From: Arthrobacter sp.
Lineage (GTDB): Bacteria; Actinomycetota; Actinomycetes; Actinomycetales; Micrococcaceae
NCBI GenBank assembly: GCA_031277795.1
Contig: JAITLQ010000004.1
Span: 62,001 to 126,000, forward strand
Length of the DNA: 64,000 nucleotides
Reading direction: 5' to 3'
Both the position numbers and the translations under genes were made by a program. Below, piece by piece: positions 40,602-51,539 of the stretch. Below the pieces are notes generated by a model. The model was not told the DNA's origin. It made no database searches and saw only the letters and a program-made list of their open reading frames with translations. Each line of letters starts with the position of its first letter. Position 1 is the first letter of the stretch.

Positions 40602-43600
40602 TCAGCGGAAGGACACCACCTCCGCCTTGCCGCCGTCCTCTGCCTTCTTCTTGCCGGAGAGATCGCCGGTGGCGTTGTGGTGGTGCAGGAGCAGCAGCTT
40701 CTGCGACGTGTCGCTCAGCGAGACCTGGAGCTTGCGGCCCGGCAGGTCGGCCACGGTGGTGGCGCCGGTGTTCACGTCCACGCCCGGTGCGAACGGGTTG
40801 AACGCGATCCACCCGGTGGAGTCCACCGGCACGCTCTCGCCGTCGGCGTCGCGGTTGTACTGGCTCCACGTGTTCACGCGGTAGCGCAGCTTGGACGCCG
40901 TGGACTTATTCAGACCCATCGCGGCCAGGCTCACGGGGAGCACCGCCACATTGGTGTCGTAGGAGTTCATGTCCGTGTCGCCCAGGCGGTTGTTGAGCAC
41001 CTGCTGATCCACGGCCTTGCCGGTGGCCACGTTCACGAGGGTCACGAGCGTGAGGTCCAGATCGTCGGCGCCCGTGGTGTAGGCCGCGTAGTCCACCTTG
41101 CCGTCGCCGTTGGTGTCGAACAGGGCGTCGATCTCCAGCGGCCCACCGCTGCTGGTCGTGGTCAGCGTGGTCCAGTTGGCCCACGTCGAGACACCGATGT
41201 CCAGGGTTGCCGCGTCCGCCGAGACGGAGCGGGCGTTGGAGCTGGCGCCCACGTACTGCAGGTCCATGGAGCGCGCCCCCGGGATCTTGTCTGTGGCCGC
41301 CGGGAGGCGCTTGCTGCTCGTCCCCAGCGTGAACGTGGAGAGTTGAGCGGCGTAGCGCTCGTCGGCCGCGCCCTGGTTCAGGCCCTTGCCGTTGAGCTTC
41401 ACGGTGGCCTGCTTCTTGCGGAGGTCGACCTTGACGCTCTTGGCCTGCACATTGCTGACCGGCTTGGGAGCCGCCGTGACGGGCAGGCGCAGCGTGGGCT
41501 GCGTGGAGGAGGTGAACTGCAGGCGCCCGGTGACGTCGGCGAGGTAGCTGCGCGCGAGGCCCAACTGCTCGGCGTCCGAGGTCGGGTCAAGCGTCTTGGA
41601 GAGCTTGGAGCCCTTCAGCGTCAGGGTGACCTTGACGCGGGCGATGCCCTTGGCGGGGACGCTCACCTGCTTCGTGTCCAGCGAGATGGTCGCGCCGGGC
41701 ATCGTGGTCGCCGCGAGGTAGGAGGCGTTGTAGTTCACGGTGCGGGTGCCCAGGTTCTTCAGCTCCACCGTGCGCGTGAGCTTGGTGGTGCCCTGCTTGG
41801 CCTCGACCACGCCGAAGACCACGCTCGTGACGTCAGCGGCGTCCTTGTCGTAGGCGATGACGCGGTCGGTGAGGGCGTTGCGGGCCTCCACGCGGCCGGA
41901 ACCGACGCGGTGCGGGCCGTACGCGACGCCGTCACGCAGAACATCCGTGGTGGCGGTGTTCATGATGAGCGCCTTGATCTGCTGCGGCGTGTAGTTGCCG
42001 GAGGCGGCCACCAGTGCGGCGATGCCGGCCGTGTGCGGCGTAGCCATCGACGTGCCGGACATGACGGCCGCGCCGTTGCCCGACCCCACACCCACGGAAC
42101 CGATCGAGGTACCCGGCGCCGCGACGTCGGGCTTAGAGACGCCGTTGGTGCCGTGCACACCGCGCGAGGAGGACGCGTTGAGCGAGTCCTTGACGCCGGT
42201 GGGTGTGGTGATCGTGCCGCGCTTGGCCGGATCCACGTTCACCTTGAGGGTGCCGGCCTCCGCGGCCGCGCGCAGCTTGTCGGAGGAGGTTTTCGTCAGC
42301 TGGACACCGGGGATGGTGGCGTTGCCGGCAATACCCGCAGTGAAGTAATCGGTGGGGGAGTCGAGGACCACGCCGGCGGCGCCGGCGGCCGCGGCGTTGT
42401 TGAAGCGCACGGCGGAGCCGCAGGGCAGCTCGGCGCCGGTCGGGTCATCCGTCCAGTGCAGGAAGACCCACTTGCCCTTCACGTCCCCCGTGATGGCATC
42501 GCAGCCGGTGGTCGAGGAGCCGCCGTCGGCGACCACCACGTTGCCCGAGACGGACCCGGACCAGGGGAAGTTGGCCGAGAGCTGGCTGGCGAAGGCGCCG
42601 GCGAGGTCGGACGGGGCGCTGACGTCGGTCGGGTCGGCCGCGGCGAGCGAGCCAACGGAGTTGGCCACCGTGAGCGAGGAGCGCGAGTTGCCGGGGGAGC
42701 CGCCCACATCGGTGACGTCGGAGGCGTTGCCGGAGGCCACGACGGAGAGGATGCCCTGCTCGGAGAGCGCATCGACGATGTCGTTCTCCGGGTCATCGGT
42801 GGGGGAGAAGTCGGAGCCGAGCGACATGTTCACGACCTGCGCTCGGTCGGAGAAGTCGCCGTCGCCGTTGGGATCGAGCACGTAGTCCAGGGCCTGGCCC
42901 ACGACGTCGGAGGAACCCACGCAACCGAACACGCGGATGCCGACGAGCGAGGCCTCCGGCGCGGAGCCGGGGCCGATGCGCATGGCCTTGACCTGCTGCT
43001 CGGTGAGCTTGGAGTAGTCGCCCGTGAAGGTCTTGCCGTCCGCCGTGGTGCCGTAGCCGGCCGCGGTGCCAGCCACGTGCGAGCCGTGGCCCGCCGTGGA
43101 GCAGTCAAGCGGGTTCGGGTCGGGGTGGGGCACGGGCTGGTACGTGGGGTTGTTCGGGTTCGCGTCGTAGTCGTCGCCCACGAGGTCCCAGCCGCCGATG
43201 AACTTCTTGGGGTCCAGCAGGCCGGAGCCGGCCGACGGCAGCGTGGCGGAGGCCTGGGCCTGCTTGTACGCCTCGAGGGTGCCAGGGCCGCCGAAGTCGG
43301 CGTGCGTGTAGTCGACGCCGGTGTCGAGGACGGCGATCGTGATGCCCTCGCCCGTCTGGTCGAGCTTCTGCCAGGAGGCGAGCGTGTTGGTGTCGATGTC
43401 GGTGCCCGAGTTGTCCGGGTGCTTGGGGACGATCGCGGTGATCTTGGCGACGTCCGAACGGGCGGCCAGGTCGGTGATCGCGGTGGCGTCGCCGCGCAGG
43501 GCCACGCCGGGGAGCGCGTTGGAGGTCTTGTAGATGACCTTGGCGTCGGCCTGGGAGGCGGCTGCGGTGCCCTTGGCCTCGATGCTCTTGCGCAGGGACT

Positions 43601-43901
43601 TCACCTTGGCGACGTCCTTGGTGGGGCGCTTCTTGCCCTGCTTGACGGCGTCTGACTGGGTCGCGGCGAAGGTGCCCTCGCCCGTGAACTGCACGTAGAC
43701 GCTGACCTCGCCGGTGGCGTTGCGCAGCGAGCCGGCGACCTTCAGATCCTTGAGGCGTTGGAGGCTCTGCTGCGAGGCGTTGGGGGTGTCGGGTTGCGTG
43801 GGCGCCGCGACGCCCGGGGTCAAGAACGAGAGGGTGAGCGCACCGGCTCCCAGGGCGGCGGCCGCCGCGCGGGGAAGCAAGCGCAAACGAGGATGACTCA
43901 T
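40602..43901 (-). CDS. Secreted S8-family serine peptidase (subtilase) with PA insertion
   Basis: A 1099-residue exported protease. Signal peptide to about residue 33 (AVAA-type cleavage), an inhibitor I9-like propeptide (~60-160), then the S8 domain with Asp193 (AVLDTGVD), His272 (GHGSHVAG), oxyanion Asn392 and Ser618 (GTSMATPH). A PA-type insertion (~440-560) lies before the Ser. Residues ~650-1099 are Ig/Fn3-like beta modules with Ca-type DTNGDGKVDY near 945. No sortase motif or membrane anchor is visible, so it is probably released. ATG 43901 has AGGAG. It degrades external protein. Confidence 0.92.
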   Translation of the reverse strand: MSHPRLRLLPRAAAAALGAGALTLSFLTPGVAAPTQPDTPNASQQSLQRLKDLKVAGSLRNATGEVSVYVQFTGEGTFAATQSDAVKQGKKRPTKDVAKVKSLRKSIEAKGTAAASQADAKVIYKTSNALPGVALRGDATAITDLAARSDVAKITAIVPKHPDNSGTDIDTNTLASWQKLDQTGEGITIAVLDTGVDYTHADFGGPGTLEAYKQAQASATLPSAGSGLLDPKKFIGGWDLVGDDYDANPNNPTYQPVPHPDPNPLDCSTAGHGSHVAGTAAGYGTTADGKTFTGDYSKLTEQQVKAMRIGPGSAPEASLVGIRVFGCVGSSDVVGQALDYVLDPNGDGDFSDRAQVVNMSLGSDFSPTDDPENDIVDALSEQGILSVVASGNASDVTDVGGSPGNSRSSLTVANSVGSLAAADPTDVSAPSDLAGAFASQLSANFPWSGSVSGNVVVADGGSSTTGCDAITGDVKGKWVFLHWTDDPTGAELPCGSAVRFNNAAAAGAAGVVLDSPTDYFTAGIAGNATIPGVQLTKTSSDKLRAAAEAGTLKVNVDPAKRGTITTPTGVKDSLNASSSRGVHGTNGVSKPDVAAPGTSIGSVGVGSGNGAAVMSGTSMATPHTAGIAALVAASGNYTPQQIKALIMNTATTDVLRDGVAYGPHRVGSGRVEARNALTDRVIAYDKDAADVTSVVFGVVEAKQGTTKLTRTVELKNLGTRTVNYNASYLAATTMPGATISLDTKQVSVPAKGIARVKVTLTLKGSKLSKTLDPTSDAEQLGLARSYLADVTGRLQFTSSTQPTLRLPVTAAPKPVSNVQAKSVKVDLRKKQATVKLNGKGLNQGAADERYAAQLSTFTLGTSSKRLPAATDKIPGARSMDLQYVGASSNARSVSADAATLDIGVSTWANWTTLTTTSSGGPLEIDALFDTNGDGKVDYAAYTTGADDLDLTLVTLVNVATGKAVDQQVLNNRLGDTDMNSYDTNVAVLPVSLAAMGLNKSTASKLRYRVNTWSQYNRDADGESVPVDSTGWIAFNPFAPGVDVNTGATTVADLPGRKLQVSLSDTSQKLLLLHHHNATGDLSGKKKAEDGGKAEVVSFR

Positions 43902-44055
43902 GATGCTCCTTGGGGTGAAAGGGCCAAGCATCGTGCGCGTGAGCTGTCTCACTGCGCACGAAGACTCCTCACTTTGTGACGCCGTTAGAACAATGTCAAG
44001 AACTTCTTTGACATCTCCTGTGGTGTCTTTCGAGACGGGTCGAATCTTCTCCGGG

Positions 44056-44102
44056 GGAAGAAAAACGTCGGGCCCCTTCCGCAAAGAGGAAGGGGCCCGA
44101 CG
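44056..44102 (-). terminator. Intrinsic terminator of the ThiD/PdxK-like gene
   Basis: On the minus strand a 15-bp stem (44088-44102 with 44066-44080) with a 7-nt loop is followed by CGTTTTTCTTCC, a genuine U-rich tract. It is the only clear classical rho-independent terminator I found in the window. Confidence 0.75.
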
Positions 44103-44134
44103 TCGGGTGTGCGGCCGGGGTGCCGCGCCTGGGC

Positions 44135-44950
44135 TCAGGCGCGGGCGCCACCCTGGAACACGGCGTCGAACGGGGCGGCCGAGCCGACGCGGTGCTTGAT
44201 CGCCTCGGTCACGAAGGCCTTGGCGTTGCGGGCGGCCTCGAGCGGGGCGACACCCTTGGCCAGCTCGGCCGTCACAGCCGCGGCGAGCGAGCAGCCGGCG
44301 CCGGAGACGGCAACCTCGCCCACCTTGGGGGTCGCGAGCACCTCGAGGGTCTCTCCGTCGTAGAACACGTCCACGGCGTCGGGGCCCTCGAGGCGCACGC
44401 CGCCCTTGGCCAGGACCGCCGCACCGGACTTCTCGTGGATGACTCGGGCGGCCTCCTTGAGGTCCTCGACGGTCTTGATCTCGAGGCCGGAGAGCACCTC
44501 GGCCTCGAAGTGGTTCGGGGTGACGAAGGTGGCCTTGGGCAGCAGCTGCGCCTGCAGGGCCTGGTCGGTGTCGAGCGCGGCGCCGGGCTCCTGGCCCTTG
44601 CAGATCAGCACCGGATCCAGGACCACGTTCTTCCACTCCTGGTTGGAGAGGGCGGCGGCGACCGTGGCGATGGTGTCGGGGGTGCCCATCATGCCGAGCT
44701 TCACGGTGTCCAGGACGCCGGCGTAGGCGGTCTGCGTCGCCTCGAGCTGGTCGGCGATGACCTGCGGCGCGACCGGCACGAAGCGGTGGCCCCAGTCGTT
44801 CTTGGGGTCGAAGGACACGATGCAGGTCAGCGCGATGATGCCGAAGGTGCCGAGCTCCTCGAAGGTCTTCAGGTCAGCCTGCGCGCCGGCGCCGCCGGTG
44901 GCCTCTGAACCGGCGATCGACAGGGCGATGGCGGGAGTGGAAGTCGTCAT
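44135..44950 (-). CDS. pdxK: ThiD/PdxK-family (hydroxymethylpyrimidine or pyridoxine) kinase
   Basis: A 271-residue ribokinase-fold kinase. SIAGSEATGGAGAQADLKTFEELG is the ThiD-type N-terminus, and the anion hole with the catalytic Cys is SGAGCSLAAAVTAEL near residue 220. ThiD enzymes usually read HGTGC; the GAGC form is nearer to Gram-positive pyridoxine kinases, hence the symbol, which is tentative. No other thiamine or B6 gene is adjacent, which favours a salvage role. ATG 44950. It is divergent from the queuosine-precursor transporter. Confidence 0.75.
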   Translation of the reverse strand: MTTSTPAIALSIAGSEATGGAGAQADLKTFEELGTFGIIALTCIVSFDPKNDWGHRFVPVAPQVIADQLEATQTAYAGVLDTVKLGMMGTPDTIATVAAALSNQEWKNVVLDPVLICKGQEPGAALDTDQALQAQLLPKATFVTPNHFEAEVLSGLEIKTVEDLKEAARVIHEKSGAAVLAKGGVRLEGPDAVDVFYDGETLEVLATPKVGEVAVSGAGCSLAAAVTAELAKGVAPLEAARNAKAFVTEAIKHRVGSAAPFDAVFQGGARA

Positions 44951-45179
44951 GCACCCATCGTAGGACCGCCCCCGCCGGGCACCGGGGGGAGTGTGAAGGG
45001 CCACCTTGGCTACGTGACGCGCGGACCCTTGCGGATCCGTCCGGCCTGTGCTGCCGGGCGCCCCGAAACGTGAAAGAATGGCCCCTGGTCCTTCGGCTCC
45101 ACGCCGTTGACGAGTGGTGGCAGCGCTCAAGACACGCGCTTCGCCGACCCCTCGTTTCCCTGAAGGAGCTGCACCGATC

Positions 45180-45929
45180 GTGAACGATCAGCACGCCGCA
45201 CCCACCCCTGCCCCCGCCGTCGAACGGCGCCCGGCCGCCGCCTTCGCGCCCGTCGGCAGCCGTTTCTACGCCGTCATCGTCTCGGTCATGGCCGTGGTGG
45301 TGGTCCTGTCCAACATCGGCGCTTCGAAGGGCGTGGAGTTCGGCCCCATCATCACCGACGGCGGCTTCTTCCTCTTTCCGCTGGCCTACATCCTGGGCGA
45401 CGTGGTCTCCGAGGTGTACGGCTGGAAGGCCTCGCGTCGCGCCGTGCTCGCGACCTTCGCGATGGCGGCGTTCGCCGCCCTGAGCTTCTGGGTCATGATC
45501 GTGTTGCCCCCGGCCAGCTTCTACGACGGGCAGGAGGCGCTCGAGCGCACGCTCGGGCCCATCTGGCTTGTGGTCGTGGCCTCGCTGGCCGGCTTCCTGG
45601 TGGGCCAGCTCTCCAACGCGCTGGTGATGGTCTCGCTCAAGAAGCGCCACGGCGAGCGGCGCCTCATCGTCCGGCTGCTCGGCTCGACGGGCGTGGGCGA
45701 GTTCCTCGACACGCTCATCTTCTGTTCCATCGCGGCGAGCGTCATCGGGATCGATTCCTGGGGCGCCTTCTGGAACTACGTGGCCGTCGGCTTCCTCTTC
45801 AAGACCGCCGTGGAGGTGGTGCTCTCGCCCGTCACGGCCCTGGTCATCGGCTGGGTGAAGCGCCGCGAACCCGGCTACGTCGCCGCCGTCGCCCAGGCCA
45901 AGCGCGCGCAGGGCGAGCCCGCCGCCTGA
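45180..45929 (+). CDS. Queuosine precursor transporter (YhhQ/VUT family)
   Basis: A 249-residue membrane protein with about six helices. The family core is visible: ILGDVVSEVYGWKASRR after helix 2 and GEFLDTLIFCSIA in the second half. It imports queuine, preQ0 or preQ1. GTG 45180 is preceded by AAGGAG; an upstream in-frame start would lack one. It faces tgt (46420-47739), and no preQ0 biosynthesis gene is in the window, so the pair supports queuosine salvage. The 3' end of the gene is partly repeated just downstream (45884-45989). Confidence 0.9.
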   Translation: MNDQHAAPTPAPAVERRPAAAFAPVGSRFYAVIVSVMAVVVVLSNIGASKGVEFGPIITDGGFFLFPLAYILGDVVSEVYGWKASRRAVLATFAMAAFAALSFWVMIVLPPASFYDGQEALERTLGPIWLVVVASLAGFLVGQLSNALVMVSLKKRHGERRLIVRLLGSTGVGEFLDTLIFCSIAASVIGIDSWGAFWNYVAVGFLFKTAVEVVLSPVTALVIGWVKRREPGYVAAVAQAKRAQGEPAA

Positions 45930-45989
45930 GCCGGCCACCCGCCGTCGGGCACCCGGGCCGGCCACGCGCCGTCGCCCAGGCCAAGCGCG
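45884..45989 (+). repeat. Partial direct duplication of the transporter 3' end
   Basis: A 23-bp sequence starting CGCCGTCGCCCAGGCC at 45884-45906, inside the last codons of the transporter gene, is repeated exactly at 45967-45989, 83 bp further. The flanks also align imperfectly (GGCTACG/GGCCACG before, GCAGGGCGAGCC/GCGGGGTGAGCC after), so the original duplication was probably about 50-80 bp. Confidence 0.65.
45940..45953. repeat. Dispersed 14-bp motif CGCCGTCGGGCAYC (one of six copies)
   Basis: CGCCGTCGGGCACC. Further exact copies of CGCCGTCGGGCAYC: plus strand 1554-1567; minus strand 5555-5568, 47774-47787, 51372-51385 and 55425-55438. One-mismatch copies occur near 18436, 55454 and 63522. 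All exact copies are at CDS 3' ends or in gaps. Function unknown. Confidence 0.6.
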
Positions 45990-46317
45990 GGCGGGGTGAG
46001 CCGTCCATCAGCGTCCCCGGCCGCCGCCCGAGCCGCCCCGGAGCCGTCTCCGTGCGGCCCGTCCCGTTTTCGGACAAACTCCGCGGTTTCGGACACGCTT
46101 CTGGCCGTGATCGTGGAGCCCTTGCGCGGCCTGCCGCAGAGTCCACGATTTCGGTCAGGCGCGGCGTTTCCGGTACGGCGCTTGGCCCCAGCCCACGGTG
46201 CCGCTCGCGCCCAAGCCGGCGGCCCGACGTCGGGCGCTGACTCACAGCGCGGCCGCGCCATCGGCGCGGGGTGGGACGACCGCCGGACTCGGGCGCGCTG
46301 CCGCGGAACCGCGCAAA

Positions 46318-46380
46318 CCCTCCACGAAAACGGATAAACTCCACGCCAAAAGCGTGGAGTTTGTCCGTTTTCGCGGAGGG
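46318..46380. terminator. 29-bp-stem hairpin between transporter and tgt
   Basis: Arms 46318-46346 and 46352-46380 (starting CCCTCCACGAAAACGGATAA) pair over 29 bp with only two mismatches, both G-U in RNA, and a CAAAA loop. It would end both convergent transcripts. The surrounding 490-bp gap (45930-46419) has no convincing gene. It does hold related fragments, TCGGACAAACTCC at about 46074 and an ATCGTGGA/TCCACGAT inverted repeat (46110-46149), which look like decayed relatives of the same element. Confidence 0.7.
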
Positions 46381-46419
46381 TGGCGCCGATCAGCCCGGCC
46401 GCCGCCCGATACGCGGCCG

Positions 46420-48600
<2,181 letters not shown>

Positions 48601-48676
48601 CGGTGGCCACTCTCACCCGCAGCGGTGCGCGGCGTCGCTGACAGCCGGTGCACCCGCTGACTAGCCTGGGGGCGAC

Positions 48677-49786
48677 ATGACTTCCACCCCCACCCTGAGC
48701 CCGGCACCCGGCGACCGCTTCCGCCTCAAGAACCTCTTCACCCTTGCCCCCTCGAACGGGGATCACTGGGTGGGCCTGCGCGCGGGCCTCGGCGTCATGC
48801 TGCCGCTCCTGCTGCTCATCGCGATGGGCCGCCTCGACCTGGCGCCGTACGTGGTGTTCGGCGCGTTCGTGGGGATCTACTCCCGCGTCCCTGGCCACCT
48901 CGACCGCCTGCTCATGCAGCTCAAGGCTGGCGGGCTCATGTGGCTCGTGGTGTTGCTCGCCTGGTTCTCCGGCAATTACCTCGTCCGTGGCGCGGCGGAC
49001 ACCGCCGGGGTGTGGGCGCTCGTCGGCGCCACCACGATCGTGGCGGGCGGGGCCTCCGTCCTCGCCGGGATGCTGCGCCTGCGCCCGGCCGGCTCCATGT
49101 TCCACATCTTCGCGTTTGCCGCGATCTCCTCGATGCCAGCCCAGCCCCCCCTGGGCGAGGGCATGTTTGCCACGACCGCCACGATCTTCCTCGCCCTGAT
49201 CCTGGGGCAGCTGGGCCGCCTCGCGCCGCTGCAACGCACCCCGTGGCAGGTCACCCCGGCCCCGCCGCTCTCGCGCCGCATGAGCCGCGCCATCTGGCAG
49301 GAGGGGCTCGCCTACATGCTGGCCGCCGGCGCCGCCGGCACCGTGGCGGCCCTCGTCTCCGGGCCGCTTGGCATGGGCCACACCTATTGGGCCATGGTGG
49401 CGGCCGTGGTGCCGCTGGCGGGCAAGACCACCCGCCACCGCCTCGTGCGGGCCGTGCACCGCGTGCTCGGCACCGGCGGCGGCCTCGTTCTCATGGCGCT
49501 CATCGTCCTGCTGCAGCCCCAGCCGTGGCTGGCCGTGCTCATCATCGGCCTGATGCAGTTCCTGGCCGAGGTCTACGTGACCCGCAACTACTTCTGGGCC
49601 CAGCTCTTCGTGACCCCGCTGGCGCTGGTCGGCACCTCGCTCGGCAAGCCGCTCACGGGCGCGATCCTCTACGACCGGGCCGTGGAGACCCTCATCGGTG
49701 TGGTGATCGGTGTGATCGTGGTGGTGCTCATGAACGCCGCGTCGCGCCCGCAGGAGCATCGGGTCCACGTGCTCGAGGCGCCCTAG
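48677..49786 (+). CDS. FUSC-family membrane protein
   Basis: A 369-residue protein with two similar groups of membrane segments (~35-175 and ~215-350) joined by a hydrophilic linker, the FUSC plan related to aromatic acid exporters and bacterial YccS. GHTYWAMVAAVVPLAGKTTRHRLVRAVHRVLGT in the second half is the typical signature. Transport of aromatic acids or other toxic compounds is possible but not shown. ATG 48677. A hairpin follows (49806-49832). Confidence 0.85.
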   Translation: MTSTPTLSPAPGDRFRLKNLFTLAPSNGDHWVGLRAGLGVMLPLLLLIAMGRLDLAPYVVFGAFVGIYSRVPGHLDRLLMQLKAGGLMWLVVLLAWFSGNYLVRGAADTAGVWALVGATTIVAGGASVLAGMLRLRPAGSMFHIFAFAAISSMPAQPPLGEGMFATTATIFLALILGQLGRLAPLQRTPWQVTPAPPLSRRMSRAIWQEGLAYMLAAGAAGTVAALVSGPLGMGHTYWAMVAAVVPLAGKTTRHRLVRAVHRVLGTGGGLVLMALIVLLQPQPWLAVLIIGLMQFLAEVYVTRNYFWAQLFVTPLALVGTSLGKPLTGAILYDRAVETLIGVVIGVIVVVLMNAASRPQEHRVHVLEAP

Positions 49787-49805
49787 CGGTACCCAACGCC
49801 GGGCC

Positions 49806-49832
49806 GCCGGGCCCTGCACCCTAGGGCCCGGC
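49806..49832. terminator. Bidirectional hairpin after FUSC gene
   Basis: GCCGGGCCC (49806-49814) and GGGCCCGGC (49824-49832) pair across 9 nt, between the convergent FUSC gene and the unknown gene at 49852. Confidence 0.55.
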
Positions 49833-49851
49833 ACCGCGGATCACCCGGAGG

Positions 49852-50751
49852 CTAGCCGGCCTCGTCCCCCAGGACGTTCGCCTCGCCGCCGGGACCCAGG
49901 GCGATGAACTCGGCAGCGATCGCCCGGCCCAGGTCGGCCGGCCCGATCCCGGTGCGCCCGTGGGCCAGCTGCGTCAGCAGCACGTCGAGCCGAAGCAGCC
50001 GCAGCTCGCGCTCGTCCAGGCGTGCCCCGGTGTCCCGCGCGCGCTGAATCTCCCGGTCTGGCAACACCGGATCCGTGAGTTCGCGGCGCCTGATCGCCTG
50101 CGCGGGGCCGCGCAGCTCGGCGATCGCCGCCTCCTCGCCGGCGGTGAGGCGGGCACCCAAGGCGACGGCGGCGTCGTCGTGCCCTTGGCGCCTGGCCAGC
50201 CACGCGGCCAGCGCGAGCGCGTGGCGGATGGGTCGCCAGCGGCCCTCGTTGCCGTCAAAGTCGAGCGAGGTGAGGAAGGCCAGGAGCGGCGTGGCGGCGG
50301 CCGGATCCCCGTGCTCCACCGCGAGGCGGTCGGCGGCCCAGGCGAGGTCGGAGAGGTGGGCGCCGGCGCGCGGGTTGATCCTGGGCCCCAGCTTCAGCGC
50401 CACGTCCATGAGCGCCTCGTCCTGCGGGCGGGCGGCCGAGGCGGCGATGAGCGCCTCCTCGGCCGAGCCGGCCTCGGCTTCCACGGCGATGAGGTCCTCG
50501 AGCCCGCGACCGGGGGTGCGCTCGGTGTACACACGGATGGACGAGGCGATCGCCACGATCACCTCGGTGCCGTCCACGAGCCGGACGCTCACGTAGGCGT
50601 CGGTGCCGAAGCTATCGCGCACCACGCGGGAGCTCTTGACGGGCGGGCTGGGCAGCCCGCTGCGCCGCATGAAGCGGTCGCCAGGGGCGATGTCCCTGGC
50701 CGGGACCGAGCGGCGGTGGCGCGGGGCCTCGCCGTCGAAACGCACGCTCAC
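49852..50751 (-). CDS. Uncharacterised protein, mainly helical C-terminal part
   Basis: A 299-residue cytoplasmic protein that I do not recognise. Residues ~1-75 look like a small beta domain (RFDGEAPRHRR, DAYVSVRLVDGTEVIVAIASSIRVYT). The rest is Ala/Leu/Arg-rich and helical, with AHLSDLAWAADRLAVEHGD and RHALALAAWLARRQGHDDAA, suggestive of TPR-like helical pairs. No Cys cluster, signal or membrane segment. GTG 50751 lies 4 bp after the stop of the Nudix-like gene, so the two are one unit. Confidence 0.7.
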   Translation of the reverse strand: MSVRFDGEAPRHRRSVPARDIAPGDRFMRRSGLPSPPVKSSRVVRDSFGTDAYVSVRLVDGTEVIVAIASSIRVYTERTPGRGLEDLIAVEAEAGSAEEALIAASAARPQDEALMDVALKLGPRINPRAGAHLSDLAWAADRLAVEHGDPAAATPLLAFLTSLDFDGNEGRWRPIRHALALAAWLARRQGHDDAAVALGARLTAGEEAAIAELRGPAQAIRRRELTDPVLPDREIQRARDTGARLDERELRLLRLDVLLTQLAHGRTGIGPADLGRAIAAEFIALGPGGEANVLGDEAG

Positions 50752-50755
50752 GCGC

Positions 50756-51295
50756 TCAGCGCCCCCAGCCGACGTGGGCCAGCGCCGCGCGCACGATGTT
50801 GCCTCGGCCTCCGGCAAACTCCGCCTGCACCGATTCGGACAGCGCCTCATCCGGCGTCATCCAGGTCAGCTCGAGGGCGTCCTGGCGCGGGGAGCATTCG
50901 CCGCGCACCGGCACCACGTAGGCCAGGGCCACGGCGTGCTGGCGATCATCGGTGAGGCCCGTCTCCGAGGGGGACGGGAAGTACTCGGCCACGGTGAAGG
51001 GGACGGGGGAGGCCGGCAGCGAGGGCATCGCCATGGGCCCCAGGTCCTTCTCGAGGTGGCGCATGAGCGCCGCGCGGACGGTCTCGCGGTACATGACGCG
51101 GCCAGAAACGAAGGTGCGCTGGAAGTGCCCGTTCTCGTCGCTGGTGTAGAGCAGCCCGATCTCGCTCACGTAGCCGAGCGGGTCGACGCGCACGGGGATC
51201 GCCTCCACGTACAGCATGGGCAGGCGGTGCCGTGCCTCGTAGAGGTCATCATCTGACAGCCAGCCGGGGTTCGGGTCCGGGGTGCGAACGCTCAT
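50756..51295 (-). CDS. Nudix-like protein, DUF4916 type
   Basis: A 179-residue protein resembling DUF4916 by recall (PGWLSDDDLYEARHRLPMLY near the N-terminus). The region GRVMYRETVRAALMRHLEKDLG stands where a Nudix box (GX5EX7REUXEEXGU) would be, but the acidic REXXEE core is reduced to RHLEKD. Metal-dependent hydrolysis is therefore doubtful and binding or weak activity is possible. ATG 51295. It is first of a two-gene unit with the unknown protein. Confidence 0.75.
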   Translation of the reverse strand: MSVRTPDPNPGWLSDDDLYEARHRLPMLYVEAIPVRVDPLGYVSEIGLLYTSDENGHFQRTFVSGRVMYRETVRAALMRHLEKDLGPMAMPSLPASPVPFTVAEYFPSPSETGLTDDRQHAVALAYVVPVRGECSPRQDALELTWMTPDEALSESVQAEFAGGRGNIVRAALAHVGWGR

Positions 51296-51435
51296 GCTTC
51301 ATTGATACCGCACCGAGGCCGCGCGCGGGGGCATGCGCGCCGAAACGTCGAAAGGCGGTTGGGTCACGGACGGTGCCCGACGGCGGGTGGTCACGCGGGC
51401 GTGGATCCCGCGCCGGGGCGCGGGGCCGGGGCCGG

Positions 51436-51508
51436 CCCGGTCCGGTCACGCGCCTCGGGCCAGCCCTGGGCAAGCCCGCCCCGGGCAAACTCGCCCCGGT
51501 CCGGTCAC
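51436..51508. repeat. Short direct repeats in a GC-rich gap
   Basis: CCCGGTCCGGTCAC occurs at 51436-51449 and again at 51495-51508, with similar CGGGCC-rich flanks. The whole 51296-51539 gap is a low-complexity G/C patchwork that also carries a copy of the dispersed 14-bp motif (51372-51385). No gene seen. Confidence 0.5.
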
Positions 51509-51539
51509 CCGCCCCCGGGCCGGCCCACGCCCGGCCGGC

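Noticed and set aside
40677-43655. A 992-codon open frame on the plus strand
   Set aside because: It is antisense to the subtilase gene, which has signal peptide, triad and ribosome site; the plus frame gives a His/Arg/Gly-rich product typical of a high-GC shadow.
44951-45179. preQ1 riboswitch before the queuosine-precursor transporter
   Set aside because: No short preQ1-I type stem with the A-rich tail next to the ribosome site could be recognised.
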